Below, one piece after another: positions 20,812 to 30,789 of a stretch of 64,000 bases of DNA; the stretch's first letter is position 1, and each line of letters starts with the position of its first letter. The notes beneath the pieces were generated by a model that did no database searches, was not told the origin of the DNA, and saw nothing but the letters and a program-made list of their open reading frames with translations. The DNA is from Cephalotus follicularis (Eukaryota; Streptophyta; Magnoliopsida; Oxalidales; Cephalotaceae): contig BDDD01001381.1 of NCBI GenBank assembly GCA_001972305.1, forward strand, positions 169,534-233,533, read 5' to 3'. The position numbers and the translations under genes are program-made.

Positions 20812-23158
20812 ATGGCTAGAACCAAAAAAACCCGTAGATCTCCAACTCTCGAGGATGTTGCTCCCCTGGCAATGGTGGTGCCTGTTGCTGAACACCCTCT
20901 TAATTCAAAGGAAATTGTGGTTGCCGCGGTGGGTGACCATGAAGCTCCCATCTCTGGGGCTAACATCCAGGCTGAGGAAAGATATTTTGATATGAGTGTG
21001 CTCTCTCGTGAGAGAGTAATAGAGCTCGCTAGTAAGTACTGTTTTCCTGGGGGTATCATATTCAACCTCCCCCAAAACACTCAGATAGCTGTGGAGAGCA
21101 AGGCTGGGCACTTCGTGGTCTTTGAGGATACCCTCTCGCACGGTTTGAGAGTTCTCGTGCCCTCCTTCGCCAAATTGGAGATGAGGAGTTTCTGCTTACA
21201 CCCTTCGCTCCTCCAACCGCAAACCTGGAGTTTTGTGATGGGCTTCTTGGTTAAATGCCTTGAGTCAGAGGTGGATACAACGATGGGATTGTTCAAAGAC
21301 TTCCATGTCCTATCGGCCTCTCCAAGCAAGCGTGGATACTTCTTCAAATCTCATCCCGGTGCAAAAAAGCTGCTGGTGAATCATACCAAGTCCATCAAAA
21401 ACTGGAAGAGGATGTATTTTCTGATAAAGAACCTTCTTGGGTTCACTGACTCTCGCTAGTGTGATTCTCTGGAGACCCATCATTTGAATAAGAAGTCACG
21501 CTTGTCACCAGTAGAGAAGGCAGACCTCGGTAAACTTTTAGCCTTAGAGGCCGAGGAAGTGAACTCCGTTGTGTTGGAGGATCGTGTGATTCAGGCTGGG
21601 TTGAGTGTGATGCCTGGCCGAGTATCTCACTTGGGTGATGCCGAGGACATCCCCGAAGGGGTTGATTCTAAGAGAGAGAGGGACCGAGATAGATCCATGC
21701 CCGACGCGGCGGGGGAAAGCTATATTAAGACTTCATCTCCTCCTTTTCCCTTATTTTCTCTAGTTTCTGTTTTAACTTTGATTGCTTTGTTTTTAGCAGC
21801 AATGGAACCTCGATGCTCTATCGCTGACATCATGAGGGTCAGCAAGAAAAAGAAGACGCAAAGGGCTATCCCTACCGAAGAGAGGGAAAGGGCTTTGAGG
21901 AAGGATGCTGAGGTGATCCGAGGATGGATCGAGGAGGCAGCTTCCACCCCCACTGAACCCACTGTCACCGAGACCGCTAGAATGAGGGCCATTCAGAGTA
22001 AGAGGATGACGCATCAAGTCCCTGCCCAATCCAAGAAACGAAAAAAAAGTCCGGGGGAAGAGAGCTCCCATCGGGGGAAAGATGAAGTTGCTCCCTTGGT
22101 GAGCGCCAAGGACCCATCCGTCTTGGTGATCCTCAGGATGCCAGCAGGATGGAAGAGGGCTTGGATACTTTCAACAGCTCTGACTGGGACCTCTCAACTC
22201 TTGGGGCTCCCTTTGTCCTAAGCAAATTATGTTTTCATCCATCCAAACTCAATGCTAGGAAGGGATGGAGTCATGATTTGCTTTTCAACAACTGCATTCG
22301 GAACCAGATCCGAGTATGTAGGTCTTCTTACTTTCTTTGAAATGATCTTGTTCTTCCTCTGACACTGGTCTTCCTCTTGTAGGCTCTGATTGATTTTCAA
22401 TTCATGGTGGAGAACTTTAGAGACACCATGGACCTCAACAATCGGCTGTGCGAGGAGGTGACAGAGCTCACAGAGATGGCCAAGTCGGCCAAAGAAAAGT
22501 TGGAAGAGGTCCTTGGGGCTCAAGAGTCCATCACAGAGGATAATACGCAAGCCCTGGCAATGCTGGAGGAGGATAGGGCAGAGAAAAAGAGGATTGAGGT
22601 GAGCCTCTTGCATAAAAGCAATTCTCTAGCTAGGCTTAAGGATGAGTTCACCAAGTTCCGAAGGTAGGAAGCTTCTCAGACCCAGGAGGCAGTGTATAAA
22701 GCTTTGGCAGAGTTCAAGGCTTCTACTGAATTCCAAATGATGGTGGAGAAGGCTATTCCATTTTCTAGGAGATACTCTTTGAAGAGTCAGCGGAGTACTT
22801 TCGCCAGGGGTTCTATGCTTGCCAGAACAGGGTCTCTTCTGTCCATCCAAAGATTCCTCTAGATAATTTAGTTTGCTGCTCCACTGCTGATAAGTTCAAC
22901 TTCTATCCCGAGGGCATCGACGAAGCAGAAGAGAATGCTGCCCTTGCCTTGGAAGAAGAGGATTGCCACAGAAAAGGAGAAGAAGAGGCACAAGGAACCG
23001 GGTCTTTGGACTTAATTATCCTACCCTCGGATCTTGCTATGGATTCTACCTCTTTGCCTCCTTCTTACGAGCTTGTTACCCCTCAACCTCGGGCAACTGC
23101 GCCCTTTGATGCTCCTCTGCCCAAGGATGAAGAAGAAACTGCTCCTCTTCAGCCTTAG
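20812..23158 (+). pseudogene. Tat accessory gene, fullest copy: Transposase_28-like N-domain, basic linker, coiled coil
   Basis: Runs opposite to pol of its own element. Codons 1-215: the Transposase_28-like domain (LSRERVIELASKYCFP, GHFVVFEDTLSHGLRV, LHPSLLQPQTWSFVMGFLVKC, VLSASPSKRGYFF). One in-frame TAG (21457-21459) separates it from a frame that continues to 22221 with EEVNSVVLED, then a part matching the retained first intron (21720-21797), then MEPRCSIADIMRVSKKKKTQ and KKRKKSPG (nuclear-localisation-like). An intron at 22314-22382 (GTATGT..TTGTAG) is conserved with 3930-4002. Next come a coiled coil (22404-22667), a stop, a frameshift, and a Pro/Glu-rich tail ending at 23158. Function unknown. 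Extra ORFs antisense to pol are known from Tat-clade elements such as Grande. Broken by one stop and at least one frameshift. Confidence 0.85.
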
Positions 23159-24344
23159 TTGTTTCCTCTTCTTGTAATTTTTGTTTCACAACTTGTAATA
23201 TTCATAATATCAATAAAATATCAGTCTTTGCAATTACTGTACCTTTTATCGTGTACTTTACTTTTCTGCATTGTATGCTTAGCTCTGAATGCTCTATCTC
23301 TCACTCGAATATTTATAATTCCCTTAGGAAAATTTAGAGTAAGTACTAGAACTCAAGCTTTCCACTAAATGTCATAATCCATTTTAGGGAATTTGACATA
23401 GTCTAACTTATAGACTTTTCCATATTGAGGTCTTACAATTTTCAGACCTAGCCACCTAAGTTTTCTAGTCCTCGTTGGACACTTTGTTTCAAAAGAACTT
23501 AGGAAACCAAACTTAACCTTAACGAGTTCCTGTGTGTTCGTAAACTAAGTTTCGGGTCTGCTCAGACAAGTTCTAAAGGGTTTGCCGAGCAGGATCTCGT
23601 CTGGTCCGTTATATTCTAGACCAGGTCATCTGAGCTTGCAGTCCTCATAGGGACACTTGTTTCAAAGTGCTCAGTCCAAAGAACTTGATCGTTGCAAGTT
23701 CCTATGGATTTGCCTCTCAAGACACGATGTTTTGGTGGTCGGACAAATTTGGGTGGAATTGCTGACCAATGTTTGCTCCCTTAGGAGTCTTATTACTTCA
23801 TTAGAAGTCTTTTGTTAGTAAGTTTTGGATGCTCCTCGGACGGAGTCTTTCTTGTTCCTCTTGAGGAAATCTTAAGTAATCCTTGGAAGGAATCTTTAGT
23901 TGCTCCTCGGAAGGAGTTTTTATTGCTCCTCTGGAGGAGTCTTTAGTACTCCTCTGGAGGAGTCTTTGTTTGCTCCTTGGAAGGAGTCTTTAGTGCTCCT
24001 CTGAATGAGTCTTTGTTGAGTTAAGACATTGGTCTGTTCAAGACTTTAGTCTATGTTAGCTTACTCCCTTAGGAGTTTTGCGTTTTCATGAGACTTAAAG
24101 AGCTCGGGTCTGGTAGTGAGGCATGCTCTAATTGCTCCCTTAGGAAAATGGTCAGACAACCTTTATTTTGTGTCTTGATAGAGGAAGTTGATCAGTGGCT
24201 GTTCAGAGGTTTAAGGACATGAACATTGGGCCTCTAGTCCCTTGCCAATTTAAAACTTATAAACTTGAACATATGTTTTGGTTGAAAATTTGAATTTTAT
24301 TGATTCTCTTCAAATTGTACAACTTACAAGTCATTGATAATATC
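23159..24344. repeat. Convergent spacer of Tat element 2 with hairpin array
   Basis: No gene. Part 1 (about 23400-23780) is the pair of ~185-bp units also seen at 4854 and 18600. Part 2 (about 23790-24030) is an array of 23-27 bp units of the type GCTCCTCTGGAGGAGTCTTT, each able to form a CTCC/GGAG hairpin. It separates two genes that point at each other, the accessory gene (plus) and pol (minus). An AATAAAATA at 23212-23220 could serve polyadenylation of the accessory gene. Confidence 0.7.
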
Positions 24345-25640
24345 TCCTCAGATGATCGGCATTCCAAGCTCTGTGAACTTTTATGTCACCCAGAGTTTCG
24401 AGTTTGAATGTTCCAGGTCCAGCATTCTCTTCACCATGTAAGGTCCTTCCCAATTAGGGGTTAATTTTCCTCTGGTATGGGTAGGATCCACTATGGCTGC
24501 ATTGCGGAGGACTAGGTCTCCTTCCTTGATTGGCCTGGGATTTACCCTTTTGCTATAATAACGGCCCACTCTCTGTTGATAGGTTGCTACTCTGATGGCT
24601 GCCTTTCTCTGAGCTCTTCCACTACGTCAAGGAGGTTCCTTAATCCCTCTTCATTGTTCTCTTCATTGAAATGCACCACTCTTGGTGACTGCACTCCAAT
24701 TTTCACAGGTATCATGGCTTCTGCTCTGAATCAAAGATTGAATGGGGACTCACCAGTTGTGGTTCGAGGAGTAGTTCTATATTCCCATAGCACGCTTGGT
24801 AGCTCCTCTGTCCATCTTCCTTTGCTGTCCTCAAGGCGCTTTTTCAAACCCGAGATAATTTCTCTGTTGATCACCTCTGCTTGGACATTGCTCTGGGGGT
24901 AGGCCACGAATGCAAGCCTATGCTCGATTCTCCACTCTTTGCAAAAATCACGGAATGCTTGACAATCAAACTATTTTTTATTATCTGAAACTATGACTTT
25001 TGGGACTCCAAATCTACGGATGATTGACTTCCATACAAAGCTTTCAGTGTTCTTCTCTGTTATTGTGGCTAGAGGTTCAGCTTCCAACCATTTTGTGAAG
25101 TAATCAACTGCTACAAGTAAAAATTTCCTTTGTCCCGTCGCCACTGGAAGTGGTCCGATGAAGTCCATTCCCCACTGTGCAAAGGGCTAAGGGGTCGTGA
25201 TGGATGTCAGAGGTTCTGAGGGTTAACTACTTATATTGGTGTTCCTATGACATTTTTCACACTTTCTCATGAAGTTTATTGCATCCTGGTGCATGGTCGG
25301 CAAGAAGTATCCTTGCCTCAACAATTTGTTGGACAAAGTTCTGCCCAACGTGTGGTTTCCACACACCCCTTCATGAACTTCACTTAGAGTGCAATTGGCC
25401 TCTATGGGATTCAAACATCTTAACCATGGGAAAGGAAATGGCTTTTTGAAGAGGATCCCATCTCGGAACTGGTATGTATTAGATCTGTATACCAAATTCC
25501 TAGCTTAGTCTGGGTCCTCGGGAAAAATTCAATCCCTTAACTAGTTGATGAATGGAATCATCCAATTCGGCTCCTGTGGTGCATCAATGTCCATCACCTC
25601 AGCTTCAGAGATGGTTGGCCTATCCAGATAATCCGTTAGC
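24345..25640 (-). pseudogene. Tat element 2 integrase
   Basis: N-terminal zinc region at 25495-25223 (VHEGVCGNHTLGRTLSNKLL..C..C, with both Cys present as CEKCH). Catalytic core at 25168-24971: MDFIGPLPVATGQRKF, VDYFTKWLEAEP (first Asp), FGVPKVIVSDN (second Asp); the rest of the core, with YS.GQAEVI-type sequence, continues with stops towards 24700. The C-terminal part (24569-24381) reads YYSKRVNPRPIKEGDLVLR and ends with KLTPNWEGPY. Gaps between these open stretches carry stop codons (for example the TTAxTCT-type break near 25500 and SDNKK*). Best preserved integrase of the Tat copies here, but not functional. Confidence 0.9.
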
Positions 25641-26135
25641 ACAATTCAGTTTTTCTCCAACTCCTCCATTGTAGCTAATTTGAACAATTGGTCTGCTCTG
25701 GCATTCTCTCCTCTGGGCACTTTCACAACTTTAAACGTTTTGAAAACCGACTTCAAACTCTGTAGATGTGCTAAATACTTAGCCATAGAGTCTTCTCTGG
25801 CTTCATATTCTCCACTCGCCAGACCAACCACTAGCTGAGAATCACTTGAAGCCTCTATGTTTTGGACCTCGAAGTGCTTTGCAATTGTCAATCCAGCGAT
25901 CAGAGCTTCCCATTCCGCTTTGTTATTTTTGGCCTTGAATCCAAATCTCAAAGCATACTCCAAGATCCAACCGTCTGGACTCGTCAACATCAAACCTGCT
26001 CCACTTCCAGAGGCGTAGGATGATCCATCCACTGACAATTTTCACAACCCTTTTTCCTTTTCTGAGGGGTCCTCCTCAATACACTCTGTAAGTGTATTAT
26101 CTCCAATAAAGTTTGTCAAGACTTGAGATTTTATT
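25640..26135 (-). pseudogene. Tat element 2 additional RNase H
   Basis: Open from 26038 to 25646: MSVDGSSYASGSGAGLMLTSP (first catalytic Asp), FGFKAKNNKAEWEAL (Glu after NNxA), EASSDSQLVVGLASGEY (Asp) and VPRGENARADQLFKLA (last Asp). All four acidic positions expected of an RNase H fold are visible. A stop (TGA, plus-strand TTTTCACAACC region at about 26041) cuts it from the upstream LTECIEEDPSEKEKGL linker. As the second RNase H of a Tat polyprotein it would act with RT on the RNA:DNA hybrid. Confidence 0.8.
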
Positions 26136-26313
26136 ACTGGTCATGCCTCGAATTTTACATCATATTCGCCAAACTCGACCGACCACTTGACTAACCTCCC
26201 TGATGTATCTAGATTCGCTAGGACTTGTCTAAGTGGCTTGTCTGATAATACTTTGATTGTATGGGCTTGAAAATACGACCTCAGCTTCCTCGCCGCTATG
26301 ATCAGAGCATAAG
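26136..26313 (-). pseudogene. Tat element 2 gypsy RNase H, C-terminal piece (left of insertion)
   Basis: ALIIAARKLRSYFQAHTIKVLSDKPLRQVL..DTSGRLVKWSVEFGEYDVKFEA (shown in parts) is the tail of the gypsy RNase H domain and its linker. It is the direct continuation of the frame that ends in YLEVEKHAY at 29660; the two were separated by the Athila-like insertion. A TGA stop follows KFEA. Confidence 0.85.
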
Positions 26314-27043
26314 TGTTTAGCATAAAATTGTGTTGTTTTTAATGCGTTATTTGTGATATTTTTATGCTTGGAAAAGACTACTTTGGTTGTGTTATATTGA
26401 TTTTCAGGTACAAGTACTAAATGACCAAAGTGCAAGAATACTACCCAAAAGTATGCAAAATTGGAGCTTAAAGTATAAAGATTGAAGAATTGCCAAAGTT
26501 TGCAGAAAACAGACCAAAAGCGTCGACGCCTTTCAATACACATCGATGTCTTTTCTGGGTTACAACAAAGAAGTCGACGTCTTTCTTTGAAAGTCGACGT
26601 CTTTTCTGGAAAATGCAACAATCTTCAAAGAGCTATGAACAAGGGATCGGCGTCTTTCAACATAGGGATCGACATCTTTGTGCCAATTCGACCTGTAACT
26701 TTTGGAGCAAAAGAAGTCGACGTCTTTCACCTAAGGAGTCGACGTCTTTCACTCGCATCTTAGCAAGTCGCGATTTTTACCAAAAGAAGTCGACGCCTTT
26801 TAAAAGAAGTCGATGTCTTCCTCTGCAGCAGAAATATAAAGATTAGATTTTTGCCATATTTTGTAACTAGGATTGCTTTTATTCCGTTTTTGATCAATTG
26901 TGTAGTATATAAACAATGTTATTTCGGCCAAATAGGGCAGAGAGTGTGTGGACATAGCCACCTTCCCTCATTAGTTTTGTTTTACAATGGTTAGGAGCTA
27001 AACTTTTCAAGGTTTTAGGGAAGAACAAGCCTAGATTGTTATT
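26314..27043 (+). repeat. 5' LTR of Athila-like element A (incomplete, 730 bp)
   Basis: Colinear with the start of solo LTR 47885-49390 at its beginning (TGTTTAGCATAAAA) and at CCTAGATTGTTATT, where it stops at base n. The middle differs: it carries about ten TCGA-centred palindrome units (26517-26822) absent from the solo LTR. TATATAA lies at 26906-26912. Confidence 0.8.
26517..26822. repeat. Array of AAGTCGACGTCTTT-type palindromes in the Athila-like LTR
   Basis: About ten units, for example AAGTCGACGTCTTTC at 26571, 26712 and 26736, ACATCGATGTCTTTT at 26539 and AAGTCGACGCCTTTT at 26786. Same core and same flanking AAAG/CTTT as the copia and chromovirus arrays. Confidence 0.85.
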
Positions 27044-27061
27044 NCGTTGCCGGGGAAACGG
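27044..27061 (+). other. PBS remnant (tRNA-Asp type) next to ambiguous base
   Basis: nCGTTGCCGGGGAAACGG: the right part of the TGGCGCCGTTGCCGGGGA primer site typical of Athila/Cyclops elements. The left bases and the LTR end that should precede it are replaced by one n, so this looks like an assembly gap or a collapsed read join. Confidence 0.8.
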
Positions 27062-27347
27062 TTTAAATTAGTTTAAATTTATTCGACTGATTCGTAGTAT
27101 TTATTTTTGTGTTTTTCTAACAATTCTAATTTTAGATTAAATAGGTTCAGCATAACTTTTAACAAACCCTAACCTCATTTGCATAATCTTTAACAAGTTT
27201 TCTTAGATAATTAGGTTCAGCATAAATTTTAACCACATTTAACTTCATCATTGCAAAATCTTTAACAACTTTCTAACTTACATAAATTAGGTTTCTTGCC
27301 TTGACTTTGTGTTCGCTGCCTTAGTTTAGGATTCTTAGTTTTAGTTT

Positions 27348-29010
27348 ATGACCGATTGGGTGCGTGGTCCAAATCATCGCTTAGAAAGAATTAATCAACC
27401 AAGACCAATGGCGGACGCACGCCCACTTCAAACTCTTCGCGATAAATTCTACCCCGCTAGGACAACGCAACCATCCAGTATCCTGTTGTCTGCACCTAAC
27501 GGGAACAATTTTGAGTTAAAATCCCAGTTCATTAGCATGCTTCCGCACTTTCATGGTGTACCCAATGAAGATGCATATCTCTTCCTTTTCGAGTTCGAGG
27601 AGGTATGTGCCCTCATGAAACTTCAGCAACTATCTGACGATGATATTAAGTTACAATTCATAAACTTTGCTCTTAAAGATGGAGCTAAGAAATGGCTCTA
27701 CAGTATCCCAACTAATTCCATATCCACTTGGGATCAGTTCACTGTCTCGTTCCTAAAGAAATTCTTTCCACTTCATAAAACCAATAAACTTAGGAACGAC
27801 ATTCTCCAGTTTCGTCAAAAACCAAATGAATCATTTTCTAGGTATATGGAACGTTTTAAGGATCTTCTCTTAGAGTGCCCTCATCATGGCTTGAACACGT
27901 GGCATTTATGCCAAATTATCTACGAAGGGATCGATTACCAAACCAAGCAATTGGTCGAATCTATGTGTCCCGATGGTTTCACCTCGTACACTGATGAAAA
28001 CGATGCATGGAATTTACTTTTAGATTTGGGTGAGCGAACTAGAGAGTGGGAGTCAGCTCAAGTTAGCGAGAGAGCAGTGCCAAGTAAAGGGTACGTTATA
28101 GAAGGAGCAGTTGCTAAAGAGGCACAGTTGGACAGTTTCGTGACTAGACTAGAATCACTTATTAGGGGTTCCACACAAGTAAATCAAATCAATCAAAACA
28201 CCCCTATGTGTTCTTGGTGCCAGTCACCAAGTCATGTGATCGAAGAATGCCAAAGCTACATTGAAAATCAATATACTCCTGAGAATGTGTCTGCTATGAA
28301 CCAATACAACCCGTATAGTAACACTTACAATCCGGGTTGGCGAAATCACCCAAACTTCTCATGGAGTCAAGGGCAAAACATGCGAGGACAATCTAGCTTT
28401 TCGGGGTAGCCTTCTAGCGTTGGTGCCCCACCTCCACACTTTTCGGGACAACCTTCGAGCTTCCCTAGCCAGTCTGCCCCACAGCAGAGATTTCCAAGGT
28501 TCTCCCAAAATTCAAACACTAATCGACCATCCTTCCCACCACAAAATCAATTTTCAAATAAAAAAACATCTGGATTGTCAAACCAAAGGGAGGATCCATC
28601 TAGGATTTCGACGTTAGAAAAGAGCATGAAACTTCTGATGAGCACTATGATGACTAGTCAGCATAACATGGAAAAACAAATTTCACAACTAGCATCCGCT
28701 CTGCAAGAAAGAGAAAAAGGAAAAATGCCCTCACAACCTGACCCTAATCCTAGGACTGCCTTAAACCATTCCGCTCAAATCCAACAACCTGTAAATCCGC
28801 AATATTTAGCTTCCTCCTTGGGTCCATCAAAACAAGTTTTTGCCCTAAGGAGTGGAACTGAATACCATCCAGCGGATCAAACGGAGAACGTGAGCGAGCA
28901 AATGGAGGAATCATCGGCGCAAGGAAATTTTCAAGAACCATTGGTTGACCTATCCGTGCAACCAATGCAATTGAATGCGCACGAGGAATTAAGGAGGAGA
29001 AAGAGGACGA
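27348..29010 (+). pseudogene. Athila-like gag
   Basis: Starts MTDWVRGPNHRLERI, 300 bp after the PBS. The retrotransposon gag core spans about residues 60-230 (FHGVPNEDAYLFLFEFEEVC, DGAKKWLYSIPTNSISTWDQF, FLKKFFPLHKTNKLRNDI, ESFSRYMERFKDLL). A short zinc-knuckle-like motif, CSWCQSPSHVIEEC, is at about residue 290. An amber stop (28407-28409) interrupts a Gln/Pro-rich part, after which the same frame continues through STLEKSMKLLMSTMM and a KQVFALRSG stretch to about 29010, where it shifts. Only one stop separates it from a long Gag. It would package element RNA. Downstream frame continues as protease region. Confidence 0.9.
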
Positions 29011-29506
29011 AAAGAAGAAAGAACCGGTCGAGGCGCCAAAGTGTTCATTTGACCCACCAGCTCCCTTTCCAAAAAGATTGCAAAGCAAGAAAGCCCCAGC
29101 AATGGAAAAAATCATTGAAACATTTAAGCAAGTTCAAATTAATATCCCATTGCTTGAAGCCATTGAACAGGTGCCCTCTTACGCAAAAGTCCTTAAAGAC
29201 TGATGCACTAAAAAGAGGATCCTTCAGACCCCGAAAAAGGCTTTCTTGGCAGCCAACATTAGTGCATTGTTTTTGCAACCCACGATGCGAAAATATAAAG
29301 ATCCTGGCTGCCCAACAATCACTTGTGTTATTGGAAACACGAAAATTGAGCATGCCTTGCTCGATTTAGGAGCGAGTGTGAACTTATTACCATCATCGGT
29401 CTATGAGAGGCTTGGATTAGGAGAGTTAAGACCTACGACGATGACATTGCAATTAGCGGATAGGTCTATGAAGGTACCGCGAGGAAAAATCGAGGATGTG
29501 TCTCGA
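29011..29506 (+). pseudogene. Athila-like gag end and aspartic protease start
   Basis: In a shifted frame the sequence reads FDPPAPFPKRLQSK, INIPLLEAIEQVPSYAKVLKD, a TGA stop, CTKKR, then the protease: CVIGNTKIEHALLDLGASVNLLPSSVY (in parts) with the Athila-type catalytic DLGAS. Homology ends at GKIEDV near 29506, where LTR sequence begins, so the second half of protease and all of pol are deleted. Confidence 0.85.
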
Positions 29507-29644
29507 TAGTTTATTTCAAATTTGGTATACTTCGCCTAGGTTGGATAGATTACAACTAGTTTACGTTTCCCTGCGTTCGACCCGTTACTGCATGATCCGT
29601 GCACTTGCGGCTGTAAATTTTAAAACATTCTTTTTAAGTGAACA
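29507..29644 (+). repeat. 3' LTR remnant of element A (last ~138 bp)
   Basis: GATAGTTTATTTCAAATTTGG..CATTCTTTTTAAGTGAACA matches 49253-49390 of the solo LTR almost base for base, followed by the TSD ATAAG. Confidence 0.9.
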
Positions 29645-30158
29645 ATAAGCATGCTTCTCCACCTCTAGATACCTCCCATTAGCGTTGTTCAAAGACTTAC
29701 TCACATAATACATAGACTTTTGAATCTTCTCCTCTTCCTTGACAAGCACTGCACTCACCGCGCCTGATGTTGCCACAAGGTACAAGTACAGGTCTTCCCC
29801 ATCCTTCGGTTTTGATATCAGAGGAGGGGAAACCAAGTATTCCTTCAACTTGTCGAAGGCTGCTTGACATTCTTTTGTCCAAGAAAATCCCTTAGGATCC
29901 CTCAGCACTTTGAAAAATGGAAGACACTTCTCCGATGATTTTGAGATGAACCTGCTCAGGGCTGTTATTCTTCCATTCAGTTTCTGTATATCCCTGATAG
30001 TCTGAGGAGGCCTCATGCTCTGAATTGCTGAAATCTTCTTTGGATTGGCCTAAATTCCTCTACTCGAGACCATGAATCAGAGGAACTTACCAGAGGTGAC
30101 CCCAAAAGTGCACTTGGAGGGATTGAGTTTCATTTTATACCTTCTCAGTACTTCAAAA
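29645..30158 (-). pseudogene. Tat element 2 RT connection and RNase H piece (between the insertions)
   Basis: Minus-strand frame MRPPQTIRDIQKLNGRITALSRF, KVLRDPKGFSWTKECQAAFDKL, LVSPPLISKPKDGEDLYLYL, AVLVKEEEKIQKSMYYVSK (shown in parts) ending YLEVEKHAY at the Athila TSD. Upstream (30060-30158) KCTFGVTSGK-type sequence reaches the CACTA insertion. Matches 12780-13330 of element 1. Confidence 0.9.
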
Positions 30159-30176
30159 CACTACTAAAAAATAGGG

Positions 30177-30600
30177 CTACGGCGAGGGCACTTCCCCTCG
30201 CCGTCCCCTTGCCATTGACTCAATGGCGAGGGCATGGCGAGGGGAAAATACCCTCACCAAATCCCTCCTCGCCAAGCAGATGGCGAGGGTTTGGCGAGGG
30301 TCTTGTCCCCTCGCCGTATATTGGCCTCGCCACGACGAGGATATAGCTAGGGCGTCTTACCCTCACTATCATTCCCTCTCCATGGCGAGGGTAGAGGCAT
30401 AGCCTTGCTATGCCCTAGACATGGTGAGGGCATAGCTAGGGCAGTAGCCCTCGTCGTCATCTTCTCGTTCATGCACATCCCCTCGCCAACCCTCACCATG
30501 CCCTTGCCATGGAAAGGGTAGGGCGAGGGTTTGGACCCTCACCGTGTATATTTTCTGCAGAATGGAGAAGGCATTACCCTCGCCATGCCCTCGCAATTCT
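30177..30600. repeat. CACTA subterminal repeat array (GGCGAGGG / CCCTCGCC)
   Basis: Around twenty copies of GGCGAGGG or its complement CCCTCGCC, some with one change, many in inverted pairs, next to the left end. CACTA transposases typically bind such subterminal arrays. The right end, only 127 bp from the transposase start, shows no copy. Confidence 0.85.
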
Positions 30601-30789
30601 ACAGATTTTTCTAATGGAACTATCAGAAGAATCCATTCCCTATATCCAAGCAAAACTTGCAATTCATTTTAGTAGCAGCCAAAATAACAGTTTATATCTC
30701 ACAATTGTGTAATTGACTCCATCCATAACTACTAAACAACACATTTCATACATAGTAAACTAACAGAACAATGTAAACAAGCTTTACAA

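Larger units (their letters stand above)
26314..29644 (+). mobile_element. Athila/Cyclops-like element A, internally deleted, inserted in Tat element 2
   Basis: Starts TGTTTAGCATAAAA and ends ..TTTTTAAGTGAACA; the flanking 5 bp ATAAG is present on both sides (26309-26313, 29645-29649). Inside are a 5' LTR part, a PBS remnant at an ambiguous base n (27044), gag, and the first part of protease. RT, RNase H, integrase and most of the 3' LTR are missing; protease runs straight into the last about 138 bp of the LTR near 29507. The solo LTR at 47885-49390 shares both ends and shows that the full LTR is about 1.5 kb, so the 5' LTR here also lacks its second half, exactly at the n. Confidence 0.9.

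Noticed and set aside
30408-30712. Open frames near the CACTA left end
   Set aside because: They lie in the GGCGAGGG subterminal array and have no domain.
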